A stretch of 64,000 bases of DNA from Bradyrhizobium diazoefficiens USDA 110 (GTDB lineage: Bacteria; Pseudomonadota; Alphaproteobacteria; Rhizobiales; Xanthobacteraceae). Position 1 is the first letter of the stretch; each line of letters begins with the position of its first letter. Where the stretch lies: the NCBI RefSeq assembly GCF_000011365.1, contig NC_004463.1:6806001-6870000 (forward strand). The letters run 5' to 3'. The notes below the pieces were generated by a model. That model saw nothing but the letters and a program-made list of their open reading frames with translations, ran no database searches and was not told where the DNA came from. The position numbers and the translations under genes were made by a program. Shown here in pieces: positions 1 to 8,934 of this stretch.

Positions 1-170
1 CCATCAACAAACGACGCTTGAACCAAAGACGCTTGACCATCCCAGCCTTCCCATCCGTGACCACCGGCTGTTTTGATTTTCGCCGTTTGGTCGAGACGAG
101 TGTATTCGGCAGCAGCTCACGCGCCAGCCACAAAAGATCGGGCAATATCCGCGCCCGTTTTCCCGACCAA

Positions 171-189
171 ATCGGGAATTTTTCCCGAT
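171..189 (-). terminator. Weak hairpin after the histidine kinase
   Basis: An 8-bp perfect stem (171-178 with 182-189) and a 3-nt loop touch the stop codon of the kinase gene. On the minus strand only a short T run follows, so it may be a weak terminator or just an mRNA end structure. Bases 1-170 upstream hold no supported gene. Confidence 0.3.
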
Positions 190-1547
190 CAGGCCGCCGC
201 CGTCGGCACCAGCGCCTCGACGGTCAGGCCGCCGTCGCCGGAGACGACGTTGAGCGTGCCGCCCAGCGCCAGAATCCGCTCGCGCATGCCGACGAGGCCG
301 AAGCCGAGCTTCTGGCCTGGCTCCATGCCGCGGCCATTGTCGCTGACCCGCACCAGGGCACAGAAGCGGCCATCGCGCGTGAGCTGCTCCGCCGGCTCGA
401 TGACGACATTGACCGTGGTCGCGCCGGCATGACGGAACACGTTGGTGAGCGCTTCCTGCACGACGCGGTAGATGGTGAGGTCGGCGGTCTCTCCGGTCGC
501 CCCGAGCCCGGACGCGATCGTGGTCTGGATCGTGACGTCGGGATGCGACTCCCGCCACAGCCGCGACAGCGATTCGAGTGCCTGGCCGAGGCCAAGCTCG
601 GCGAGGCCGACGGGCCGCAGCCGCTCCAGCACGCGGCGGGTGAATTGCTGGAGCGCGTTGATCTGTTCCAGCATGGCGCTGCCGTGTTTTCGCACGGCGT
701 CCGCGCTCGGCGCGCGTCCATCCGCCTGTTTCGCCAGCGCGCTGGCATGCGCGCGCAGCGAAAACAGATACGGCCCGAACTCGTCATGCAGCTCGCGCGC
801 GATCTCCTTGCGCTCCACGTCCTGGAGCGACACCGCGCGCTCGGCGAGCCGCCGCTTGTCCTCGACCGCCTCACCGAGCGTTGCCGCAAGATGGTTGAGC
901 TTGGTGCAGATCGCGGCGAGCTCGGGCGCGCCGCCCGGCGCGACGCGCGCCTCATAGTGCCCGCCCTCGAGCTCGGTCATCGCTTCCGCCAGCGACTGGA
1001 GCGGCGCCAGCGCCCGGCCGACCACCGTCATCATGATCAGAAACAGCGCGAGCGCGATCACCGAGCCGACCTCGAGCTGGGTCACGATGCCGTCCCAGAT
1101 CTCGGCGATCTCGTCGTCCGGATGCGAGGTGATCCGCAGCGAGCCGGGCTTGCCATGGATCGAGACGGGCACGCTGACCGCGGTCTGCTCGGGATGAACC
1201 AGGCTGACGAACCAGGCCGGCGGCCCGCGCGTGTCGTCATCGGCGTCGGGCCGGGGCGGCGTCAGCGGGTTCCCGCCGGAATCATGAAGCGCGATGCTGA
1301 CATGACGCAGCCGGCTGAGATCGCGCGCGATCTGGTTCAGCCTCGCATCCGGATCGGGCGCCTCGTTCAGGTCCGCCACGATCATCTCGATGAACTCGCG
1401 CGCGAGCCGGATCACGCTCTGGTCCTCGGCCTGCACCCGCGGCCCCGCCTCCGTGACCTGGCGGCCGATGTTGACGGCGAGCCCCAGCGCCAGCAAGAGC
1501 GCCAGCAGCAGGTTGATGCGCGCGCGCAAGGATAGATTTTGCCACAT
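189..1547 (-). CDS. Membrane sensor histidine kinase, NarL/DegS-type (HisKA_3)
   Basis: A 452-residue two-component sensor. Two membrane segments (about residues 11-29 and 158-178) enclose a periplasmic sensor domain of about 130 residues. A HAMP-like linker follows, then the HisKA_3 phosphoacceptor region with His254 in the motif RELHDEFGPY, then a HATPase_c domain (VVQEALTNVFRHAG, DNGRGM, GFGLVGMRER). The start at 1547 was chosen because the transmembrane segment begins a few residues later; an in-frame extension to 1718 has no membrane or domain content. It is divergent from the LuxR-type response regulator at 1757, the usual partner of this kinase class. Its position beside fghA and a PQQ/XoxF island suggests control of C1 or alcohol oxidation, comparable to FlhSR of Paracoccus; that is inference. 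The ligand is unknown. Confidence 0.9.
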   Translation of the reverse strand: MWQNLSLRARINLLLALLLALGLAVNIGRQVTEAGPRVQAEDQSVIRLAREFIEMIVADLNEAPDPDARLNQIARDLSRLRHVSIALHDSGGNPLTPPRPDADDDTRGPPAWFVSLVHPEQTAVSVPVSIHGKPGSLRITSHPDDEIAEIWDGIVTQLEVGSVIALALFLIMMTVVGRALAPLQSLAEAMTELEGGHYEARVAPGGAPELAAICTKLNHLAATLGEAVEDKRRLAERAVSLQDVERKEIARELHDEFGPYLFSLRAHASALAKQADGRAPSADAVRKHGSAMLEQINALQQFTRRVLERLRPVGLAELGLGQALESLSRLWRESHPDVTIQTTIASGLGATGETADLTIYRVVQEALTNVFRHAGATTVNVVIEPAEQLTRDGRFCALVRVSDNGRGMEPGQKLGFGLVGMRERILALGGTLNVVSGDGGLTVEALVPTAAA

Positions 1548-1756
1548 TGGTGTCGCCTGTGCCTCGCGAAGCTTGGCCCGCACCTGTCCGATGACGTTGA
1601 CAGAGGCGAAGCGCCCGATATCTAATCGAAAGCGTACAGCAATCCCGGCCGGGTTGCATGAGGCGACATGAGACGCGCGTGGCTCTCCTGTCGGTATCAT
1701 GCGGCGCAAAACAGGCAAGTCCAGTCACAGGGAACGCGCTGTCGCGGGGAACGCCT

Positions 1757-2377
1757 ATGCGCATTCTGATCGTCGACGATCATCCCATTGTCGCCTCCGG
1801 CTGCCGTGCCGTGCTGGCCGACGAGGGCGAGATCGAGATCCTGGAGGCCGCCGACGCCGAAGACGGCGAGTGCGTCTTCATTGTCGAGCGCCCCGACCTC
1901 TGCGTCATCGACATCAACCTGCCGACCGTCTCCGGCTTCGAGCTGGCGCGCCGCATCCTCGAGCGCGCGCCCGAGGCCCGCATCATCATGTTCAGCATGA
2001 ACGACGACCCCGCTTTCGCCGCCCGCGCGATCGAATGCGGCGCCAAGGGCTACGTCTCCAAGACCGGCGACCCCGACGATCTCGTCGAGGCGATCCGCAC
2101 CGTCGGAAGCGGCGGCACTTATCTTCCGAGCGCGATCGCGCGCAGCATCGCCTTCGCCGGGCCGGCACTGGCGCAAAGCCCGCTGTCCAAGCTGAACGCG
2201 CGCGAGATGGAGATCCTGCGGCTGCTCAGCGCCGGAAAGAGCCTGTCCGAGATCGCCTGGCTGGTGCAGTCGTCCTACAAGACGGTCGCCAACACCTCGT
2301 CGATCATGCGCCAGAAGCTCGGGGTCAAGACCTCGGTCGAGCTGGTGCGGCTCGCGATCGACAGCGGCGTCGCCTGA
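1757..2377 (+). CDS. LuxR/NarL-family response regulator
   Basis: A 206-residue response regulator. The receiver domain has the acidic pair Asp7-Asp8, the phosphoacceptor Asp52 (VIDINLP) and the conserved Lys in GYVSKTGD. A C-terminal LuxR-type helix-turn-helix (LNAREMEILRLLSAGKSLSEIA) starts near residue 140. The first methionine that begins the receiver fold (MRILIVDDHP) is at 1757; the upstream in-frame extension to 1658 encodes no fold. It is divergent from the histidine kinase at 189-1547 across about 210 bp and lies 77 bp upstream of fghA in the same direction. The pair probably regulates the neighbouring formaldehyde and alcohol genes (inference from position). Confidence 0.92.
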   Translation: MRILIVDDHPIVASGCRAVLADEGEIEILEAADAEDGECVFIVERPDLCVIDINLPTVSGFELARRILERAPEARIIMFSMNDDPAFAARAIECGAKGYVSKTGDPDDLVEAIRTVGSGGTYLPSAIARSIAFAGPALAQSPLSKLNAREMEILRLLSAGKSLSEIAWLVQSSYKTVANTSSIMRQKLGVKTSVELVRLAIDSGVA

Positions 2378-2454
2378 CGCGCGGGCAGCCGCCACAAATT
2401 CGGTCACACAAGCGTTGCAATGTTGATGTGGTTAAGTGCCACTGGAGTTAGGGC

Positions 2455-3300
2455 ATGACGATTCAGACTGTCTCGACCAATAAATCCTACGGCGGCGTGC
2501 AGGGCGTGTACCGCCATGCGAGCCAGGCGACCGGAACCGACATGGTGTTCTCGGTCTACGTTCCCCCGCATGCTGACGGCGCAAAGCTTCCCGTGGTCTG
2601 GTATCTGTCGGGTCTCACCTGCACGCATGCCAACGTCACCGAGAAGGGCGAATTCCGCAAGGCCTGTGCCGAGCTCGGCCTGATCTTCGTCGCGCCCGAC
2701 ACCTCGCCGCGCGGGCCGGACGTGCCGGGCGATCCGAACAATGCCTATGATTTCGGCCTCGGGGCCGGCTTCTATGTCGACGCGACGCAAGAGCCGTTTG
2801 CGCGCAACTATCGGATGTGGAGCTATGTCACCGACGAGCTGCCGAAGCTGGTCGCCGAGAACTTTCCGGTCGATGCCAGGCGGCAGTCGGTGATGGGCCA
2901 TTCGATGGGCGGCCACGGCGCGCTGACGGTGGCGCTGCGCAATCCGCACCGCTATCGCGCGGCGAGCGCGTTCGCGCCGATCGTGGCGCCGTCGCAGGTG
3001 CCCTGGGGCATCAAGGCCCTGACCGGCTATCTCGGGCCCAACAAGGACAACTGGCGCAGCCATGACACCGTGGCGCTGATCGAGGACGGCGCGAAATATT
3101 CGGGCTTCCTGGTCGACGTCGGCGATGCCGACAACTTCCTGAAGGAGCAGCTCAAGCCGGAGCTGCTGCAAGCCGCCTGCACGAAAGCGAGCATCCCGCT
3201 GACGCTGCGGCGGCAGGCGGGCTACGACCACAGCTATTATTTCATCTCGACCTTCATGGGCGATCATCTCAACTGGCATGCGGAGAGATTGAAGGGGTGA
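2455..3300 (+). CDS. fghA: S-formylglutathione hydrolase
   Basis: A 281-residue esterase-D family enzyme that hydrolyses S-formylglutathione to formate and glutathione, the last step of GSH-dependent formaldehyde oxidation in the cytoplasm. The nucleophile elbow GHSMGGHGAL carries Ser150; the catalytic His is His259 (GYDHSYYF) and the acid probably lies in VDVGDADNF near residue 226. SGLTCTHAN near residue 52 is the family's oxyanion and thiol region. The length is normal. A GGAGTTAGGGC ribosome-binding region precedes the ATG. Its partners, GSH-formaldehyde dehydrogenase (27967) and Gfa (29109), lie 25 kb away at the other end of the island. Confidence 0.95.
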   Translation: MTIQTVSTNKSYGGVQGVYRHASQATGTDMVFSVYVPPHADGAKLPVVWYLSGLTCTHANVTEKGEFRKACAELGLIFVAPDTSPRGPDVPGDPNNAYDFGLGAGFYVDATQEPFARNYRMWSYVTDELPKLVAENFPVDARRQSVMGHSMGGHGALTVALRNPHRYRAASAFAPIVAPSQVPWGIKALTGYLGPNKDNWRSHDTVALIEDGAKYSGFLVDVGDADNFLKEQLKPELLQAACTKASIPLTLRRQAGYDHSYYFISTFMGDHLNWHAERLKG

Positions 3301-3316
3301 GCTCGCTCTCTCCTCC

Positions 3317-3429
3317 CCCTCTCCCCGTACTTACGGGGAGAGGGTTGGGGTGAGGGGCTGCTTCGGCAGAGACGGTGAGAATTGTACTTGTGGCGCAAAT
3401 TCCGGCCTCTCCCCGCAAGCGGGGAGAGG
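3317..3429. repeat. Intergenic GC-rich double-hairpin repeat
   Basis: Two strong inverted repeats with CTCTCCCCG...CGGGGAGAG arms (3317-3344 and 3406-3429) are joined by a linker with GGTTGGGGTGAGGGGCTG. Elements of the same composition lie at 33118-33250 and 45173-45198. It sits in a convergent gap between fghA and the DUF3280-type gene and may also act as a bidirectional terminator. Confidence 0.75.
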
Positions 3430-3437
3430 CGAAGATC

Positions 3438-3938
3438 TCATGGCATGCCGTAATTCGGCGCCAGCAACCGGTTGCGGATCAGATAGCTCATCGTGCGGGT
3501 CCAGGATTCGTCGGTGTTGCCGCGCATGTCGGCGCTCGCCACCGTGATCATGGTGCCGGTCTTCACGTCGCGCAGGTAGACGTTGAGGTTGATGATCAGG
3601 TTCGAGACCTTCTGCACCATGCCGGTGATCTCCAGGTCGGCACCCAGCTGCCCGGCGAGCTTGAGGTCGCAGCCGCCGCAGGCCTGCAGATTGGCGTGAC
3701 GGGCGGCGTCCCTGACCGGCGCGATGTCGAGCACCTGGAACCGGCCTGAATCAGCCAGCTCCTTCCGCAGCTGCTCGCTGATGTGATCCAGCCGTACCAG
3801 CTCGGGCTTGGAGCCGTAGAACTCGCCGGGCAGGCTGGTGTCGATCAGCTCGAAGTCGAACACGGCGAGCTTCGGCGGATCGGCGAGCGCGACTGAGCCC
3901 GTCAACAGCAAAGCCGCGAAACATAGCAGCGCTCGCAT
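3438..3938 (-). CDS. Exported DUF3280/DUF2380-type protein of the PQQ-alcohol cluster
   Basis: A 166-residue protein with a clear signal peptide (MRALLCFAALLLTGSVALA) and a fold beginning PKLAVFDFELIDTS, which resembles the exported DUF3280/DUF2380-type proteins found with PQQ-dependent alcohol dehydrogenase transport genes. A short CGGCD segment lies in the middle. The start at 3938 is the methionine of the signal peptide; a 23-residue upstream extension has no purpose I can see. It is divergent from the substrate-binding protein at 4067 with 128 bp between. The biochemical role is unknown; association with lanthanide or quinoprotein transport is inferred from the neighbours. Confidence 0.75.
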   Translation of the reverse strand: MRALLCFAALLLTGSVALADPPKLAVFDFELIDTSLPGEFYGSKPELVRLDHISEQLRKELADSGRFQVLDIAPVRDAARHANLQACGGCDLKLAGQLGADLEITGMVQKVSNLIINLNVYLRDVKTGTMITVASADMRGNTDESWTRTMSYLIRNRLLAPNYGMP

Positions 3939-4066
3939 GATCGTGATTCCGCCGCTTCGCGTCGCGAGGACGAAATGCGGGGTTGCATGCCCTGACAAAT
4001 CGGTCATGCTTTAACAGAGACAATTCTCCATCGGCGGTCAAGCCGGGGAGAACGCCTGGAGGAAAC

Positions 4067-5248
4067 ATGATCCGATGGTTGGTCGGCCTGATCGGCTTAG
4101 GTCTTGCTGCGACGAGCGCGTTCGCGGCCGACCCTGTCATGATCGGCGTCGGCTATCTCGGACTCGCCGGCACCAGATCGACGCTGTCGCTGGTCGAGCA
4201 GCCCGCGGAGAATGACGGCGTCGCCGGCGCACGCCTCGCCATCGAGGACAACAACACCACCGGAAAATTCCTGGGCCAGCGCTTTGCGCTGGAGGAGCGC
4301 CGCATCAGGGAAGGCGAGGACGCGGTGCAGGCCGCGACCGCGCTCGCCAAGAAGAACGGCTTCGTCATCGCCGATCTGCCGGCGGATGCGCTGCTGAAAG
4401 TGGCCGACGCCCTGCGCGAGCGCGGCACGCTGCTGTTCAACGCCGGGGCGATCGACGAGCGGCTGCGCGAGGCCGATTGCCGCGCCAATGTCATCCACAC
4501 CGCGCCGACGCGCGCGATGCTGGCAGACGCGCTCGGCCAGTATCTGGTGTGGAAGCAGTGGAAGCGCTGGCTGCTCGTGGTCGGCTCGCATGACGAGGAC
4601 AAGCTGTTCGCCGATGCGCTGAGGCGCACGGCCACACGATTCGGCGCCAAGATCGTGCAGGAGCGCACCTTTGAAGACGCCGGCGGAGCGCGCCGCACCG
4701 ACTCGGGCGTGACGCTGATCCAGCGCCAGATGCCGGTGTTCACGCAGCAGGCCCCTAGCTACGATGTGCTGGTCGCCGCCGACGAGAGCGAGGTGTTCGG
4801 CGCCTATCTGCCCTACCGCACCTGGGATCCGCGGCCCGTCGCCGGCTCGGCGGGCCTCGTGCCGCGCAGCTGGGACGCCGCGCAGGACCAGTGGGGCGCA
4901 ATCCAGATGCAGAACCGCTTCATCAAGCTGAACTCGCGGCGGATGACGGCGCTCGACATGCAGGCGTGGACGGCTGTGCGGATGATCGGCGAAGCCACCT
5001 CGCGCACCAATTCCGGCGATGTGAAAAAGGTCGCAGATTTCATCAAGGGGCCGGATTTTTCCGTCGCCGCCTTCAAGGGCACGCGGCTGACGCTGCGCGA
5101 CTGGAATCTCCAGCTGCGCCAGCCGATCCTGCTGGTCGACGGCCGCATGGTGGTATCGGTGTCGCCGCAGGAAGGTTTTCTGCACCAGGTCTCCGAGCTC
5201 GATACGCTCGGCTACGACCGTCCGGAGAGCAAATGCAAATTGAAATGA
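4067..5248 (+). CDS. pedA1: Periplasmic binding protein of PQQ-alcohol-system ABC transporter (PedA1/LutA-like)
   Basis: A 393-residue Leu/Ile/Val-type periplasmic-binding fold with a signal peptide ending AATSAFAAD. The mature start is PVMIGVGYLG. It heads a tightly packed plus-strand operon: binding protein, beta-propeller (5257), ATPase (6222), permease (7028), exported protein (7873). This order matches the P. putida pedA1-A2-B-C transporter, reported to be needed for growth under low lanthanum, and resembles the lut genes of Methylorubrum. GGAGGAAAC sits just before the ATG at 4067; a longer reading to 3983 lacks a signal peptide at its front. That the cargo is a lanthanide or lanthanide chelate is inferred from these homologues. 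Confidence 0.82.
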   Translation: MIRWLVGLIGLGLAATSAFAADPVMIGVGYLGLAGTRSTLSLVEQPAENDGVAGARLAIEDNNTTGKFLGQRFALEERRIREGEDAVQAATALAKKNGFVIADLPADALLKVADALRERGTLLFNAGAIDERLREADCRANVIHTAPTRAMLADALGQYLVWKQWKRWLLVVGSHDEDKLFADALRRTATRFGAKIVQERTFEDAGGARRTDSGVTLIQRQMPVFTQQAPSYDVLVAADESEVFGAYLPYRTWDPRPVAGSAGLVPRSWDAAQDQWGAIQMQNRFIKLNSRRMTALDMQAWTAVRMIGEATSRTNSGDVKKVADFIKGPDFSVAAFKGTRLTLRDWNLQLRQPILLVDGRMVVSVSPQEGFLHQVSELDTLGYDRPESKCKLK

Positions 5249-5256
5249 GGACGCAG

Positions 5257-6225
5257 ATGTCGCGCATGTGGCGTGTTGGGCTTCTCTCGGGACTGGCGCT
5301 CATGACCGCGCCCGCGCACGCCTACATCGCCTATGTCTCGAACGAGAAGAGCAACACGGTCTCGGTGATCGACACCGACAGCTGGACGGTGACCAAGACC
5401 ATCAAGGTCGGCCAGCGCCCGCGCGGCATCGACTTCACGCGCGACGGCAAGTTCGTGATGGTCGCGGTCGGCGACGACGACACCATCCAGGTGATCGACG
5501 CCAAGACGCAAAGCGTGGTGGACAGCCTGCCCTCCGGCCCCGATCCCGAATTGTTCGCCCAGGATGCCGCCGGCAAGATCCTCTATGTCGCCAACGAGAA
5601 CGACAACACGGTGACCGTGATCGATCTCGAGAAGCGCGCCCGCCTCGGCGACATCCAGGTCGGCGTCGAGCCCGAGGGCATGACCATCAGCCCCGACGGC
5701 AAGACGCTGATCAACACGTCCGAGACGACCAACATGGCGCATTTCATCGACACCGCCTCGCGCCAGATCGTCGCCAACGTGCTGGTCGACGCGCGGCCGC
5801 GCTTTGCCGAGTTCAAGCACGACGCTTCCGAATTGTGGGTGTCCTCGGAGATCGGCGGCACTGTCTCGATTATCGATCCCGGGAAGCACGAGGTGATCGG
5901 CAAGGTCACGTTCGAGATTCCGGGCCTGCGGAAAGAGGCCATCCAGCCGGTCGGCATCGACATGACCAGGGACGACAAGACCGCCTTCGTCGCGCTCGGC
6001 CCCGCCAACCGTATCGCCGTGGTCGATGTCGCGACGCGGAAGGTGACGAAATACCTGCTGGTCGGGCAGCGGGTCTGGCACATGGCGTTCACGCCGGACG
6101 AAAAATACCTGCTCACCACCAACGGCGTGTCGAACGATGTTTCCGTGATCGACGTCGCCGCGCAGAAGGTGATCAAGACCATTCAGGTGGGCGAACTGCC
6201 CTGGGGCATCGCGATCGCGCCATGA
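5257..6225 (+). CDS. pedA2: PQQ-catabolism-associated YVTN beta-propeller protein (PedA2-like)
   Basis: A 322-residue exported beta-propeller. The signal peptide is MWRVGLLSGLALMTAPAHA. Repeats of about 42 residues show the YVTN/NHL pattern (AYVSNEKSNTVSVIDT, LYVANENDNTVTVIDL, TTNGVSNDVSVIDV). GAGGAC is spaced six bases before the ATG at 5257; other in-frame ATGs at 5233, 5245 and 5266 are possible, and the one at 5245 would overlap the previous stop codon. It sits between the binding protein and the ATPase of a PedA1A2BC-type importer and probably works with the binding protein in the periplasm. The exact function is not established. Confidence 0.88.
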   Translation: MSRMWRVGLLSGLALMTAPAHAYIAYVSNEKSNTVSVIDTDSWTVTKTIKVGQRPRGIDFTRDGKFVMVAVGDDDTIQVIDAKTQSVVDSLPSGPDPELFAQDAAGKILYVANENDNTVTVIDLEKRARLGDIQVGVEPEGMTISPDGKTLINTSETTNMAHFIDTASRQIVANVLVDARPRFAEFKHDASELWVSSEIGGTVSIIDPGKHEVIGKVTFEIPGLRKEAIQPVGIDMTRDDKTAFVALGPANRIAVVDVATRKVTKYLLVGQRVWHMAFTPDEKYLLTTNGVSNDVSVIDVAAQKVIKTIQVGELPWGIAIAP

Positions 6226-7031
6226 CCAGTCCCGCCTCCATCGCCGAGCCGCGCGACGGCGCGCCGAAGCTAGATCCGGCGGCGGTGCCGGCGCTGTCGA
6301 TCGACGGCGTCAGCCATGCCTACGGCCCGCGCCGGGCGTTGATGGACGTCTCCTTCAACGTGCAGCCCGCGAGCTTCACCGCATTGCTCGGCCTCAACGG
6401 CGCCGGCAAGAGCACGCTGTTCTCGCTCATCACGCGGCTGTTCGGCATCCAGTCCGGCCGCGTCGGCATCTTCGGTCATGACGTCAGCAAGAGCCCCGGC
6501 GAGGCGCTGCGGCTGCTCGGCGTCGTGTTCCAGCCGCGCACGCTCGATCTCGATTTGTCGCTGACGCAGAACCTGCTCTATCACGCCGCGCTGCACGGCA
6601 TCAGCCACCGCGAGGCGGCCGCGCGCAGCGCCGAACTGCTCGGCCGCATCGGCCTCTCCGAGCGCGCCGGCAGCAAGGTGCGCGATCTCTCCGGCGGCCA
6701 GATGCGGCGGCTGGAGATCGCACGCGCGCTGCTGCACCGGCCGCGCCTGTTGTTGCTGGACGAGCCGACCGTCGGCCTCGACGTCAAGGCGCGCGCCGAC
6801 ATCATCAGCCACGTCCGCCAGCTCGTCACCGAGCAAGGCATCGGCGTGCTCTGGGCCACGCATCTGTTCGACGAGATCATGGCCGGGGACGACCTCGTGG
6901 TGTTGCACCAGGGCAAGGTGCTGGCGCAGGGGCCGATGAGCCGCGTCGTCACCGAAGCCGGCGCACAGGACGTCAACACCGCCTTCATGCGCCTGACCGG
7001 CGCGCAAGTAGTGCCGGGAGGCGGCGTATGA
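6222..7031 (+). CDS. pedB: ABC transporter ATP-binding protein (PedB/LutE-like)
   Basis: A 269-residue ABC ATPase. Walker A is GLNGAGKST, the signature is LSGGQMRR, Walker B is LLLLDEPTVGLD, and the switch His is in WATHLFDE. The ATG at 6222 overlaps the stop of the propeller gene (ATGA) and its own stop overlaps the permease start (ATGA), so the three are translationally coupled. It energises the permease at 7028. By homology with P. putida PedB and Methylorubrum LutE, the complex is a candidate lanthanide importer. The DrrA/CcmA-like subclass alone would also allow export, so direction is inferred from the presence of a binding protein. Confidence 0.9.
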   Translation: MTSPASIAEPRDGAPKLDPAAVPALSIDGVSHAYGPRRALMDVSFNVQPASFTALLGLNGAGKSTLFSLITRLFGIQSGRVGIFGHDVSKSPGEALRLLGVVFQPRTLDLDLSLTQNLLYHAALHGISHREAAARSAELLGRIGLSERAGSKVRDLSGGQMRRLEIARALLHRPRLLLLDEPTVGLDVKARADIISHVRQLVTEQGIGVLWATHLFDEIMAGDDLVVLHQGKVLAQGPMSRVVTEAGAQDVNTAFMRLTGAQVVPGGGV

Positions 7032-7876
7032 GCAGCATCACCACGGGCGAGGCACCGCGCGGCTTCTCGTTCCAGGAGTACATGACTTGCCTCACCGGCA
7101 TCGTCTGGCGCGAGGGGCTGCGCTTCCTGCATCAGCGCGAACGCTTCGTCTCGGCGCTGGTGCGCCCCCTGGTGTGGCTCTTCATCTTCGCGGCCGGCTT
7201 CCGCCAGGTGCTCGGCATCTCCATCATCCCGCCCTACGAGACCTACATCCTCTACGAGGTCTATATCGCGCCGGGGCTGATGGCGATGATCCAGCTCTTC
7301 AACGGCATGCAGTCCTCGCTCTCGATGGTCTATGACCGCGAGATGGGCAATATGCGCACGCTGCTGGTGAGTCCGCTGCCACGCGGCTTCCTGTTGTTCT
7401 GCAAGCTGCTGGCGGGCACCGCAGTGTCGCTGCTCCAGGTCTACGCGTTCCTCCTGATCGCCTGGTTCTGGGACATCACCCCGCCGCCATCGGGCTATCT
7501 CACGGTGCTGCCGGCGCTGATCCTGTCCGGACTGATGCTGGGCTCGCTCGGCATGCTGATCTCCTCCGGCATCAAGCAGCTGGAAAACTTCGCCGGCGTG
7601 ATGAACTTCGTGATTTTCCCGATGTTCTTCGCCTCCTCCGCACTCTACCCGCTCTGGCGGGTGCAGGAGGGCAGCCCTTATCTGTACTATCTCTGTGAGG
7701 CCAATCCGTTCACCCATGCGGTCGAGCTGATCCGTTTTGCGCTCTACGGGCAAATCAACTGGATCTCGCTGGCGGTGGTTGCGACCTGCACAATCGTCTT
7801 CATGATCGGCGCGATTCTGGCCTATGATCCCTCGCGCGGGCTGGCGCGACGGGGCCCCGCGGGAGGCGAAGGATGA
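7028..7876 (+). CDS. pedC: ABC transporter permease (PedC/LutF-like)
   Basis: A 282-residue ABC-2-type membrane protein with about six transmembrane segments, the first near residue 48 (PLVWLFIFAAGFRQVLG) and a last one near residue 255. The central motif SPLPRGFLLFCKLLAG resembles the coupling-helix region of ABC-2 permeases. It overlaps both neighbours by ATGA junctions. This is the membrane partner of the ATPase at 6222. ABC-2 permeases are usually exporters, so pairing with a periplasmic binding protein and a propeller is an unusual architecture seen in the Ped/Lut systems linked to rare-earth use. Confidence 0.88.
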   Translation: MSSITTGEAPRGFSFQEYMTCLTGIVWREGLRFLHQRERFVSALVRPLVWLFIFAAGFRQVLGISIIPPYETYILYEVYIAPGLMAMIQLFNGMQSSLSMVYDREMGNMRTLLVSPLPRGFLLFCKLLAGTAVSLLQVYAFLLIAWFWDITPPPSGYLTVLPALILSGLMLGSLGMLISSGIKQLENFAGVMNFVIFPMFFASSALYPLWRVQEGSPYLYYLCEANPFTHAVELIRFALYGQINWISLAVVATCTIVFMIGAILAYDPSRGLARRGPAGGEG

Positions 7877-8487
7877 AGGTTCGGACCGTGACCATGGCCG
7901 TTCTGGCGCTCGCCGCCGCGAGCACGGCCGCGCGCGCGGCCGATCCGCGCTATCCGGACTGGCCCTGCACCCAGGCGAAAGTGCCGGAGATCTCGCTCGC
8001 CGCCGTCTGGGCCGGCCCGGCGCTCGACGATGTCCAGACCAAGTGGAAGGACGATGCCAGGATCAGCGCGCTGGTCTCAAAGCTGTCGGCGCGCAAGACG
8101 CCGCTGGACGAGGCCGAGAAATCGGTGAAGGAATTCCTGGCCGGCTCCGCCGCTGACAAGACCGCGAACGCAAAGCTCCTCTTCGCCGGCCTGTTCGACA
8201 CCCTCAACGCCCAGCGCTCGCAGGTCATGAACGGGCTCGAACGGGTCAGCCGCAAGCAGCGCGACGCCGCCGACAAGATCCGCGACGAGACAATTCAGCT
8301 CCAGGCACTCCAGGGCGCGACACCGCGCGACGAGGCCAAGGTCGAGGCGCTCAGCAACGAGCTGGTCTGGAAGACCCGCATTTTCGAGGACCGCCACAAG
8401 GTGGTGCGGTTCGTCTGCGAGGTTCCGACCGCGATCGACCAGCGCCTGTTCGCGCTCGGCCGTGTGATCCAGCAGGAAATGGAATAG
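7873..8487 (+). CDS. Exported protein of the PedA1A2BC-type operon
   Basis: A 204-residue protein with a signal peptide (cleavage after AARA) and a mature domain starting DPRYPDWPCTQAKVPEIS. Two cysteines remain in the mature protein (WPCTQ and RFVCEV), which could form a disulfide in the periplasm. The middle is helical and charged. It is coupled by ATGA overlap to the permease gene and ends the operon. A similar exported protein, LutG, follows the permease in the Methylorubrum lut cluster as I recall it; equivalence is not shown here. Function unknown. Confidence 0.75.
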   Translation: MKVRTVTMAVLALAAASTAARAADPRYPDWPCTQAKVPEISLAAVWAGPALDDVQTKWKDDARISALVSKLSARKTPLDEAEKSVKEFLAGSAADKTANAKLLFAGLFDTLNAQRSQVMNGLERVSRKQRDAADKIRDETIQLQALQGATPRDEAKVEALSNELVWKTRIFEDRHKVVRFVCEVPTAIDQRLFALGRVIQQEME

Positions 8488-8623
8488 CGTCAACCTCGCT
8501 GACGGCTCCGCAGAAGTTCCCGCGATCTCATTGCGACTATTAACCTTTGCCGCGCTATCTGCCGGAACCAAATCGCTCTAGGATGTCTTGTCGATGTGAA
8601 TCTCGAAATGCCCGGAGGCCTCG

Positions 8624-8923
8624 ATGGGAACCACCAGATTCATCCTCGCAGGCGCTGCGGTCCTCAGCGTGCTCGCATCCAGCGCTTTTGCTGACGACAT
8701 GACCGGAATGGTCACCAGGATCGACCGTCTCAACGGCACGATCTCGATCCAGCAGACGCAGAAGGGAACGGTCGGCGGGAGCGCAGGCGGCGCCGGCATG
8801 CTCCAGGAGTACAAGGCCAAGGATGCCGCGATGCTGGATGCCGTCCATGCCGGCGACAGGGTGAACTACTCTGCGACCGACAATAACGGCACGGGGACGC
8901 TGACCAAGCTGCAGAAGCAGTAG
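8624..8923 (+). CDS. Small exported CusF-like beta-barrel protein
   Basis: A 99-residue protein with a signal peptide (to about residue 23, ASSAFADD). The remainder follows the pattern of CusF/OB-fold copper-binding proteins (GMVTRIDRLNGTISI near the start and LDAVHAGDRVNYSATDNNG near the end). The His/Trp/Met set that binds copper in CusF is not evident, so metal binding is uncertain. It is preceded by CCGGAGGCCTCG. It stands alone downstream of the importer operon with a 136-bp gap and is followed by an intergenic repeat. Confidence 0.7.
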   Translation: MGTTRFILAGAAVLSVLASSAFADDMTGMVTRIDRLNGTISIQQTQKGTVGGSAGGAGMLQEYKAKDAAMLDAVHAGDRVNYSATDNNGTGTLTKLQKQ

Positions 8924-8934
8924 GCCTCCACGGC

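Noticed and set aside
18..1535. Long plus-strand reading frame of 505 codons opposite the histidine kinase
   Set aside because: It is the complement of a gene with clear kinase motifs; the frame has arginine-rich low-complexity content and no domain.
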